Both the position numbers and the translations under genes were made by a program. From NCBI RefSeq assembly GCF_009830285.1, contig NZ_WUQX01000003.1, positions 1 to 64,000 on the forward strand: 64,000 nt of DNA, in the 5' to 3' direction. This document shows, piece by piece, positions 55,955 to 63,062 of this stretch; within the stretch, counting starts at the first letter, position 1, and every line of letters begins with the position of its first letter. Under the pieces are notes generated by a model. That model worked only from the letters and a program-made list of their open reading frames with translations, was not told the origin of the DNA and did no database searches. Source of the stretch: Sporofaciens musculi (lineage in GTDB: Bacteria > Bacillota > Clostridia > Lachnospirales > Lachnospiraceae).

Positions 55955-57088
55955 ATGGTTAATAGGGAAGAATTTGCAAAATTATTATATGGAACTATAA
56001 TAAACAGTACAAGTGAAGACCAAATTGCATTTGAAAAATTAAGCCGAATATGTAACTGGATTCTGGAAAATACTCCTTCAACATTATATCGTTTTAGAAG
56101 TTGTAATGAAAATTCAGTAAATGCATTAAAGAAAGATGAAGTCTGGGGAAGTAGTATATTACAATTTAATGATCCATATGAGTGTGTGCCATTTTATGAC
56201 ATGGGATTAATAAATAATAATATCAATAGTATATTGAGTCCACAGGAAGTCTTAATAAAGTTGAAAGATGTAAAAGCAGGAAAAGTTCCTGAGCAATTAA
56301 GAGAAATTTGTTCACCAGATGTGTTGGAACAGATGGTTCAAAGCATTCCAGATGGTCTTGCAGAGGATATCATAAGAGAAAAAATTGTAGACTTTAAAGA
56401 GAAAATAAAGGAATTTGTTTCAAAGGATTTTAATAAGATTATTGAGAAGTTTTATATAGATATTCAGAGTGCAGAAGCACAGAGGCAAATTGCATGTTTT
56501 TCAGAACAAAATGATTCAACTCTCATGTGGGGGCATTATGCGGATAGTCACAGAGGATTTTGTCTAGAATATAATTTTCAAGAAGTGCTTAAAAAATGTA
56601 GTTGTGATTGTAATGATAGAAGAGGGTGTAATAATTTTATGCTGAATTTTTCAATCGCACCAGTAATCTATAATGATATACGTTTTGATGCAACAACATA
56701 TTTATCGACAGTATTGCAGGATTATCTATGTAAAGTATCTCAGATACCAATGGAGTTATATCATGAGGATACATTAATTATATCAAAATGTCTGCTGACA
56801 AAGTCTAAAGATTGGGAATACGAAAAGGAATGGCGTCTTTTCTCACGTGCCTATAATGAGCAGTATAAACCGTATCGTATGCTTACACAGCTTAGACCAA
56901 AAGCATTATTTATGGGTGTTAAGATGGATAAGGAAAAAGAGTTAGAATTATACTCAATATGCAAAGAGAAAAAAATTAAATGTTATAAAATATTACAAGA
57001 TTTTCAAGGAAAGGAATTTACAGTCAGTGCAGTTCCATATGAACAGATAATTACTTGGGGAGAGATGAAAAAACTTGGGATTGTTTAG
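55955..57088 (+). CDS. DUF2971 protein, possible extra defence component
   Basis: The product is 377 residues. LYRFRSCNENSVNALKKDEV, WGSSILQFNDPYECVPFYD and the central ACFSEQNDSTLMWGHYADSH with RGFCLEYNF are the conserved signature of DUF2971. The family has no known biochemistry but recurs in defence and toxin-like contexts. An AAGGAGAG lies about 14 bases before the ATG. It follows qatD on the same strand with a 49-base gap, so it may be an accessory or a separate immunity gene. It is intact. Confidence 0.75.
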   Translation: MVNREEFAKLLYGTIINSTSEDQIAFEKLSRICNWILENTPSTLYRFRSCNENSVNALKKDEVWGSSILQFNDPYECVPFYDMGLINNNINSILSPQEVLIKLKDVKAGKVPEQLREICSPDVLEQMVQSIPDGLAEDIIREKIVDFKEKIKEFVSKDFNKIIEKFYIDIQSAEAQRQIACFSEQNDSTLMWGHYADSHRGFCLEYNFQEVLKKCSCDCNDRRGCNNFMLNFSIAPVIYNDIRFDATTYLSTVLQDYLCKVSQIPMELYHEDTLIISKCLLTKSKDWEYEKEWRLFSRAYNEQYKPYRMLTQLRPKALFMGVKMDKEKELELYSICKEKKIKCYKILQDFQGKEFTVSAVPYEQIITWGEMKKLGIV

Positions 57089-57322
57089 AATTGGCTAGTA
57101 AAAATAAAGTATTGAGTATGGACTCTTTTTATTTCTGTTGGGAAGAAGGATATGAGGAATGCATAGACAATGGCATAAGTAAAACATAGAGCAGAGCTTT
57201 ATTGTTGGATATACACAAATTAAAGGAAATTTTTTTGTTGCATTCTGTGAATGGACTTCTGGAGAGACTGCAGGTATAGTTTGTACTGCGGCGCTGCAAG
57301 TAAACACAGGAAGGTAATACTA

Positions 57323-57975
57323 TTGACAGAAGATCAAAAAATAAGGCAGACCATTGATCAGTATAGCAGCTACTTTGAAAATTCCGATGCAGATGTCGGG
57401 CATACGAAAAAAGGCGTCTGGTTTTTCTATGAGTATGACAAGGAACACGATTATTCTACACGACACTCCTTATCCGTATCTGATATCGAGGAAGTGAAAA
57501 ATGGGGAATCAGCCGGCTTTTACTTCTGTGATAGCATTGGATTTAAGAAGGTTCCATTCCATCCAGAACAGACACAGAAAGCAGATAACGTTATCCGCAT
57601 TCTGGTGGTGGAGCCGCACCGGAAACCTTATTAATCGGAGATCCCAAACACGCTGGAAGGGGAACAGAGGGCTGTGTAGGGGCGGATTGAATATCGGCAA
57701 TGGCGATGGGACGCTTCTGGTAATCAATGAAGAAAACAAGCTGAACGGCATGGAGGGCAACCGGCGTATCGATGGGATGTGGTATGCGGCCCTTTTTTGT
57801 TGCCGGAGATACCGGGGACGAGATCTGCTCGTTAAGCGATGAGCAGCTTGCCGGATATGTCAAGCAGTTTGCACAGCTGGATGAGGACATCACCCCGGAA
57901 GAAATAGAATCCTATGCCGGGATGTCTATTGCAAAATCCGAGATTTTACGTTGGGGTTTTTTCACGCCTGAGTGA
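57323..57975 (+). pseudogene. DUF3846 ICE protein, multiply damaged
   Basis: The N-terminal part (LTEDQKIRQTIDQYSSYFEN, then IGFKKVPFHPEQTQKADNVI) is followed by RILVVEPHRKPY, the start of a DUF3846 domain, a family typical of conjugative elements. It then meets in-frame stops (TAA at 57632-57634, TAG further on) and frame changes. The later codons give GTLLVINEENKLNGMEGNRR and LSDEQLAGYVKQFAQLDEDI, in agreement with the domain. Clearly dead. It marks ICE-derived DNA next to the defence island. The 230 bases before it hold no gene. Confidence 0.6.
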
Positions 57976-58140
57976 AGATGATTTAAGTACTGACTTATTG
58001 AAAGAAGATTAAGTGGCTTGAACGGACAATATTGCTCCATCGTGGATTTGAAATATTAAAGAAAAATGGAAAGAAAAGTATAGTAATTTCACCGGATCGG
58101 TGGTAGGATGTAGATAATATTTTTGATTGGAGGACGAGCA

Positions 58141-58374
58141 ATGGCTGGAAGACGTAAAAAACAAAATAATCTTACATTGGAAGAGCAGCTGGAAGCTGTG
58201 GAAAAGGATATCGCAGAATGTAAAGAACATATGAAAGTATTGAAAGAAAAGAAGAAGGAATTAAACAGCCAAATTGAAGATGCTCAAAAAGAAAGATTGT
58301 ACAAGGCAGTAGCTGAGTCAGGAAGAAGTATTGAGGAAATCCTTGAAATGCTTTCAAAGGAAGATTCAGAATAG
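58141..58374 (+). CDS. small coiled-coil protein, 77 aa
   Basis: MAGRRKKQNNLTLEEQLEAV is followed by a long charged heptad-like helix (EDAQKERLYKAVAESGRSIE) and the ending EEILEMLSKEDSE. It resembles the DUF4315-type or flagellar-J-like small proteins carried by conjugative elements. GGAGGACGAGC precedes the ATG. A terminator follows six bases after the stop. Confidence 0.65.
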   Translation: MAGRRKKQNNLTLEEQLEAVEKDIAECKEHMKVLKEKKKELNSQIEDAQKERLYKAVAESGRSIEEILEMLSKEDSE

Positions 58375-58380
58375 ATGATA

Positions 58381-58419
58381 AGCCATTATAGGAATAGGTA
58401 TCCTATAGTGGCTTTTTTT
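58381..58419 (+). terminator. rho-independent terminator
   Basis: AGCCATTATAGGA at 58381-58393 pairs with TCCTATAGTGGCT at 58401-58413 (one G-T pair), then a T7 run. It ends the coiled-coil gene. Confidence 0.8.
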
Positions 58420-58494
58420 AAATTTGACAAAATATTGGCAGACAATAGTGAACGTGGATTATAGTGAGTCTGTATTGGAAGGCAGATGAAGATG

Positions 58495-59046
58495 TTAATT
58501 AGGGTAGTAGTTGATTACCATGAAAGCCGCCATTATATTTTTCTGATTGATGTAAGTATGACCGATGGAGGAGTCGAATACAAGAGAATCTCCTTCTTCC
58601 AGTGTATAATCCCCTGTTTCCGTATGAAGAATCAGCGCCCCGCGAATCACATAAACATATTCTTGGGCTTTTTTGGAATGTCCAATAGAGGCATTGGAGG
58701 ATTGGGCGTCTAATTCTACATAAAAAAGTTCAAAATTCCGGACGGGAGTACTTTTGAAATAGCAGTATACCCGGTAATGCTCGGATTCCCCTTTCTGTGC
58801 AGTAGTTTCTGACCTGCGTATAACAGTCGCCTCTTTTTCGATACCGTCCATTAGTCGGGTGTATGGCACATTCAATCCATTGGCAATCTTCCAGATGGTG
58901 TTGATGGTAGGATTGCTGCCGCCTTTTTCTATATCTGACAGCATCGCTTTGCTGATACCTGATATTTTTGATAGCTGTCCCAGTGTCAGGTTCCGTTCTG
59001 TTCTTAAATTTCTCAGATTAATTGCTATAACTTTTCCCAGTTCCAT
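58495..59046 (-). CDS. XRE-family regulator with cupin domain
   Basis: The product is 183 residues starting MELGKVIAINLRNLRTERNL. The HTH is LGQLSKISGISKAMLSDIEK and GGSNPTINTIWKIANGLNVP. The C-terminal cupin barrel runs QEYVYVIRGALILHTETGDY then TLEEGDSLVFDSSIGHTYIN. GAAAGGAAATTTT precedes the ATG. It is divergent from azlCD with a 147-base gap, so it probably controls these exporters, as in other XRE-cupin/azlC pairs. Confidence 0.83.
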   Translation of the reverse strand: MELGKVIAINLRNLRTERNLTLGQLSKISGISKAMLSDIEKGGSNPTINTIWKIANGLNVPYTRLMDGIEKEATVIRRSETTAQKGESEHYRVYCYFKSTPVRNFELFYVELDAQSSNASIGHSKKAQEYVYVIRGALILHTETGDYTLEEGDSLVFDSSIGHTYINQKNIMAAFMVINYYPN

Positions 59047-59062
59047 AAAATTTCCTTTCTGC

Positions 59063-59091
59063 TTGACAGATATATCGAACAGTTGTAAAAT
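59063..59091 (+). promoter_or_regulatory. azlC promoter in the divergent gap
   Basis: TTGACA at 59063-59068 and TAAAAT at 59086-59091 are 17 bases apart and drive rightwards. On the opposite strand TTGAAC with a TATTTT lies in the same gap for the regulator gene. Confidence 0.5.
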
Positions 59092-59193
59092 ATAAAAAAC
59101 AAAATCGTTCAAAATATCAGACGAATGTACAGTATGATATTCCACATTATAAAAAATATCGAAAAGGAAGTCAACAAAAGGGAGAAAAATTTG

Positions 59194-59886
59194 ATGAAAA
59201 CAAAAGCATTTAAGGCGGCATTGCCTTATACACTGCCGATTTGTGTGGGTTTTTTATTTCTTGGGATGTCCTATGGGTTTTTGATGAGGAGTAAAGGCTT
59301 CTCATTTGTTTATCCAATGCTTATGAGCATGTTTATATTTGCTGGTTCTATGGAATTTATCACAGCAGAACTCTTGCTGTCTGCTTTTCATCCGCTGCAT
59401 GCTTTTTTTCTGGCATTGATGGTGAATGCCAGACATCTGTTTTATGGGATATCAATGTTGGAAAAATATAAAAATACGGGATGGAAGAAACCATATCTGA
59501 TTTTTGGCATGTGTGATGAATCTTTTACTGTCAATTGTACGGTAACGCCTCCTGCGGATGTTGATAAAGGCTGGTTTATGCTTTTTGTAACACTGTTGAA
59601 CCAGATTTACTGGGTCTCTGGAGCGACGCTTGGGGCTCTTTTGGGATATGTCATTCATTTTGATACAACGGGGATTGAGTTTGTCATGACAGCTTTATTT
59701 GTAGTGATGTTTATAAATCAGTGGGAGGAGGCAAAAGACCACCGGCCGGCTTTGACAGGTCTTGGATGTTCTCTGCTTTGTCTGCTGATATTTGGGAGCG
59801 GGAATTTTATTTTGCCGGCGATGGCTTTGATTATACTGTGTTTTTCTGCTGATAAGAAGAGAAAAGATAAGGGGGCGGTATTATGA
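59194..59886 (+). CDS. azlC: AzlC-family branched-chain amino acid exporter, large subunit
   Basis: The product is 230 residues starting MKTKAFKAALPYTLPICVGF, with AAAAGGGAG upstream. The AzlC pattern LGMSYGFLMRSKGFSFVYPM, FAGSMEFITAELLLSAFHPL and FLALMVNARHLFYGISMLEK is clear, with seven or so hydrophobic segments. It exports branched-chain amino acids together with AzlD, whose gene overlaps by four bases. It is divergent from an XRE-cupin regulator. Confidence 0.87.
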   Translation: MKTKAFKAALPYTLPICVGFLFLGMSYGFLMRSKGFSFVYPMLMSMFIFAGSMEFITAELLLSAFHPLHAFFLALMVNARHLFYGISMLEKYKNTGWKKPYLIFGMCDESFTVNCTVTPPADVDKGWFMLFVTLLNQIYWVSGATLGALLGYVIHFDTTGIEFVMTALFVVMFINQWEEAKDHRPALTGLGCSLLCLLIFGSGNFILPAMALIILCFSADKKRKDKGAVL

Positions 59887-60209
59887 CAGCCGTACAGGAG
59901 ATTGTTACAATAATTGTAGTGGTGGCTGGCACTATGCTTACAAGGTTTCTTCCGTTTATTATATTTCCGGAAGGGAAGAAGCCGCCGGCATACATATCTT
60001 ATTTGGGAACGGTACTTCCATATGCGGTGATTGGGCTTTTGGTGGTTTACTGCCTAAAGGATGCTTTTGCCGGAAAGTATTTTGTGATACCGGAGATGAT
60101 TGCAGTTTCCTCTATTGTTGTGCTTCATAAATGGCGAAAGAACACGTTGCTCAGCATCGGGGGAGGAACGGTTTTGTACATGTTTTTGGTACAGGTTTGT
60201 TTTCGTTAG
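59883..60209 (+). CDS. azlD: AzlD-family small subunit
   Basis: The product is 108 residues and four helices, starting MTAVQEIVTIIVVVAGTMLT, then RFLPFIIFPEGKKPPAYISY and LGTVLPYAVIGLLVVYCLKD. The RFLPF and YLGTVLPYAVIGLLVVY motifs identify AzlD. It is translationally coupled to azlC and required as its partner. The gap to 60331 contains two small hairpins and no gene. Confidence 0.85.
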   Translation: MTAVQEIVTIIVVVAGTMLTRFLPFIIFPEGKKPPAYISYLGTVLPYAVIGLLVVYCLKDAFAGKYFVIPEMIAVSSIVVLHKWRKNTLLSIGGGTVLYMFLVQVCFR

Positions 60210-60331
60210 CATTTCCTTACGGGAATGTCATGCCGCCGTATGATGGGTACCGCGGCCATTTATACAATTTTTTAATTTGCCGCTGAACCAGCGGTGGGAA
60301 ACATTACATTATTATACTAGGAGGTTTTACA

Positions 60332-60907
60332 ATGGAAAGAAAGTTACCAAGGGAAGAAGCGTGGGGGCTGCTGACGGGATATACAAAGACATTGGCGCTC
60401 CAAAGGCATGCATTGGCTGTGGAAGCAGTGATGAGGCATTTTGCACGTTTAAATGGCGAAGATGAGGACGTATGGGGTGTGGCCGGGTTGCTGCATGATT
60501 TGGATTATGAGAAATATCCAGAGGAACATTGCAAAAAGGCAGAAGAAATCATGCAGGCGCGGGGAATTGATGAAGCCTATATCCGTGCTATGAAATGTCA
60601 TGGCTATGGACTTTGTACGGATACGAAACCGGAAAGCCGGATGGAGAAAGTATTGTTTACAGTGGATGAACTGACGGGTCTGATTAATGCGGTATGTCTG
60701 ATGCGCCCATCCAAAAGTGTATTGGATCTGGAAGTAAAGTCTGTAAAGAAGAAATTTAAGGATAAGTCTTTTGCGTTCGGCGTCAATCGAGATGTTGTCC
60801 GCAGTGGCTGTGAGATGCTGGGGATGGAACTGGATGAAGTGATTCGGGAAACTATAGAAGGCATGAAGGAGAAGGCTGCGGAAATAGGACTGAAGGGGAA
60901 TCTGTAG
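60332..60907 (+). CDS. HD-domain hydrolase
   Basis: The product is 191 residues. ALQRHALAVEAVMRHFARLN has the first HD histidine, GVAGLLHDLDYEKYPEEHCK the HD pair, RAMKCHGYGLCTDTKPES a third site and LFTVDELTGLINAVCLMRPS the last aspartate. These fit the HDIG phosphohydrolase fold acting on nucleotides or small phosphates. TAGGAGG precedes the ATG. It is not visibly linked to azlCD functionally. Confidence 0.82.
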   Translation: MERKLPREEAWGLLTGYTKTLALQRHALAVEAVMRHFARLNGEDEDVWGVAGLLHDLDYEKYPEEHCKKAEEIMQARGIDEAYIRAMKCHGYGLCTDTKPESRMEKVLFTVDELTGLINAVCLMRPSKSVLDLEVKSVKKKFKDKSFAFGVNRDVVRSGCEMLGMELDEVIRETIEGMKEKAAEIGLKGNL

Positions 60908-61194
60908 TTTGGCTTAAGACCCCGGGTATAAAAATATAGTTATGTGTATTTAGCGTATAGTTTTTGTGGAAATCCAGCGGGCTATGCGCTATTTTGTTAG
61001 ACCTAGAGTCTGTTTATCAATTACGGAGTTTTTAGAGTTCCGAAAAATGGTATATTGATTTGATATTGCTCCTTGCCAAGTAGACAGGTAAATTCGCTGC
61101 GTGTTGATTATGAAAAGATTTTAAGGAATCTGTGGTAGGGAATGCTAAAGTAGAAGATAGTGCGGAGTAATCAAATTTATAGTATCACTTGAAT

Positions 61195-61241
61195 TTGACA
61201 TATAATATATGTTATAGTATGAATATATACTTATAACATAT
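61195..61241 (+). promoter_or_regulatory. promoter with dyad before the recombinase gene
   Basis: TTGACA at 61195-61200 and TATGAA at 61218-61223 are 17 bases apart. ATATGTTATA (61207-61216) and TATAACATAT (61232-61241) form an interrupted dyad over them. It may be an operator. The rest of 60908-61287 has no gene. Confidence 0.4.
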
Positions 61242-61287
61242 TGTGAATCCGCTTCCGCGGATCAGTCAACAAGGGAGGGCAGGCCAA

Positions 61288-62187
61288 ATGAACAACATAC
61301 ACGCTTCCGACCAGTTTCTGCAAGTAATCTGGCCAGATTTTACTGCACATTTCCGTAATGAAGTCAGTATTGCGTCATATGAAGTAGATGTGGCCGAATT
61401 TATGCGGTTCTGCGAGAGTGATTTTTTACAGCTGGACTATGAAAAAGCAGAAGCCTATTTTGAATATCTGCAGAAGAAACTGGAGACAGGAAAGATGCAG
61501 CCAAGCACAATGGCAAAGAAAATCCGGGAATTGCATTCCCTGGCTGAATATATCTGTGATGAGCGTGGGAAATACAAGGTCCCGGCATCATTTCGGGACT
61601 ACTTCCTTCCTTATTTAAAAAGGATTGCAAAGATAGATAAATACGCAAAGACGATCCCGGTAGAACATATTGATAAGATATTTACCGAAGCGCAGGATGA
61701 CCTCCAGGCATATTGTATTTTTGCCCTGCTTCAGAGGGTAGGGCTTTCATCGACAGAGATTGTAGGATTGAAGCTGTGTGATATTGTTGCATATGACAAT
61801 GGTGTGTATGCGGAACTGCCAAGCCGGAAGGACCCCTGTTTTATACCGGAGGATGTGTTTGTGATTTTAGGGCAGTATATTGCCCAGAGGCAGGAACAAG
61901 AATATCTGTTCTATAACAGCCGCGGGAATAAGCTGAATACCATGTATATCAGCAGGCTCATGAAGAAATATACAGAACTTGCCGGCGTACCGAATTACAG
62001 TGCAGAAGCGCTGAGAAATACTTGTGCGGTCACAATGTTTGCATATGAAGCAAGCCCGGAGCAGGTAGCCAGGCAGATGGGGGTCACACAGATTCAGATC
62101 AAACGTTATAAGAATCTGTCTTACCGGGACAACGTTGTCCGTGCAGCGAATGAGTTAGTGAAAGTAAGGGTGGAGCCTCCGAAGTAG
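61288..62187 (+). CDS. divergent tyrosine recombinase
   Basis: The product is 299 residues from the ATG at 61288 after GGGAGGGCAGGCC. The N-terminal SAM-like domain includes WPDFTAHFRNEVSIASYEVD and VAEFMRFCESDFLQLDYEKA. In the catalytic domain FALLQRVGLSSTEIVGLKLC carries the first Arg and EALRNTCAVTMFAYEASPEQ the second Arg, with the usual flanking histidine replaced. The nucleophile tyrosine is probably in QIQIKRYKNL. It is a phage/ICE-type integrase or Xer relative. No attachment site was identified. Confidence 0.72.
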   Translation: MNNIHASDQFLQVIWPDFTAHFRNEVSIASYEVDVAEFMRFCESDFLQLDYEKAEAYFEYLQKKLETGKMQPSTMAKKIRELHSLAEYICDERGKYKVPASFRDYFLPYLKRIAKIDKYAKTIPVEHIDKIFTEAQDDLQAYCIFALLQRVGLSSTEIVGLKLCDIVAYDNGVYAELPSRKDPCFIPEDVFVILGQYIAQRQEQEYLFYNSRGNKLNTMYISRLMKKYTELAGVPNYSAEALRNTCAVTMFAYEASPEQVARQMGVTQIQIKRYKNLSYRDNVVRAANELVKVRVEPPK

Positions 62188-62443
62188 GGAAAGGCTGCGG
62201 ATACATTTCACCCTAACAGTAAGGTTTTGTATTTTATGCTTGTAAAATGTCAAATAAGAGAAAAGGGCGGTTGGAATTAGTGTGGATTAACATTATAAAG
62301 TTTTTGACATTCTGCTTCGTATGCAATATAATGAACGCATAAAGATTCTTTTCATACTCTGATTCTTAGGAAGAGGAGAAGGCGTGAAATCCCTGGTAAC
62401 AGGTTTTTATCTATCATCAGGGGGAAGCGTGGGAAGAATTTTG

Positions 62444-62471
62444 CATCTGGTACTATGCCAGATGTTTTTTT
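62444..62471 (+). terminator. leader hairpin with T7 run
   Basis: CATCTGG at 62444-62450 pairs with CCAGATG at 62458-62464, followed by seven Ts and ATGCAAAAA, then AAGGAGG. Its order matches the hairpin at 6323-6346 before the 6611 gene. It is probably an attenuator of the next gene. Confidence 0.5.
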
Positions 62472-62527
62472 ATGCAAAAATATTAATAGAAGGAGGAAGT
62501 TGTTATGCGTACAACAAAGAGAAAGAA

Positions 62528-63061
62528 ATGGCAGATCGAGTGAAGAAGAAGGAGGATACAGATGTCCAGGAATTTCTAAGGTCTCATGGGATGTCAGCGG
62601 GAAATGATGATTATAACTATCATATGTCGCTGGGATTCTATTATGCCTATTCCGCGGACGCATTCCGTTATGCGGAAATGATCGAGGACGGGGAAATATT
62701 TAACGAATACGTGGTAAGCGCAGTGATAAAAAATCTGCATGTTTCGTATCAGGCATTAAAATATTTCCAAAACAAACTGAATATAGGGAATTATGAATTT
62801 GACACAGCAGAGACAGTTACTTTGGAAGAGGCAAGACTGGAGAACGGCAGGATTATCGGGAATAAGGATCATGCGGTAAAAACCGCCCGGAGGTGGCTGG
62901 CCAGATTCAAAAAGAGACAGGCGGCAAATACAGGAAAAAGTTCTGATGGAATGAAAGAAAAAAGCATTTCTCAGGACTTTTTTTTATATGAAGTCGCAGT
63001 TTTTATCCTATACCTGGCAGGAGAAGAGATTGATTATGGTTTTATAGGAGAGGGCGGATAA
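62528..63061 (+). CDS. hypothetical protein, 177 aa, start uncertain
   Basis: The frame gives MADRVKKKEDTDVQEFLRSH, ALKYFQNKLNIGNYEFDTAE and KTARRWLARFKKRQAANTGK, a soluble, helical protein ending EEIDYGFIGEGG. The better ribosome binding site (AAGGAGG) stands before an ATG at 62505 in another frame (MRTTKRKKWQIE), so the original start is probably there with an indel in the A-rich stretch near 62520. No family is recognised. It ends one base before the next start, so both are cotranscribed. Confidence 0.5.
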   Translation: MADRVKKKEDTDVQEFLRSHGMSAGNDDYNYHMSLGFYYAYSADAFRYAEMIEDGEIFNEYVVSAVIKNLHVSYQALKYFQNKLNIGNYEFDTAETVTLEEARLENGRIIGNKDHAVKTARRWLARFKKRQAANTGKSSDGMKEKSISQDFFLYEVAVFILYLAGEEIDYGFIGEGG

Positions 63062-63062
63062 G

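Noticed and set aside
61207..61241. An integrase attachment site
   Set aside because: The dyad overlaps a promoter and no second copy of a core sequence was noticed elsewhere in the window.
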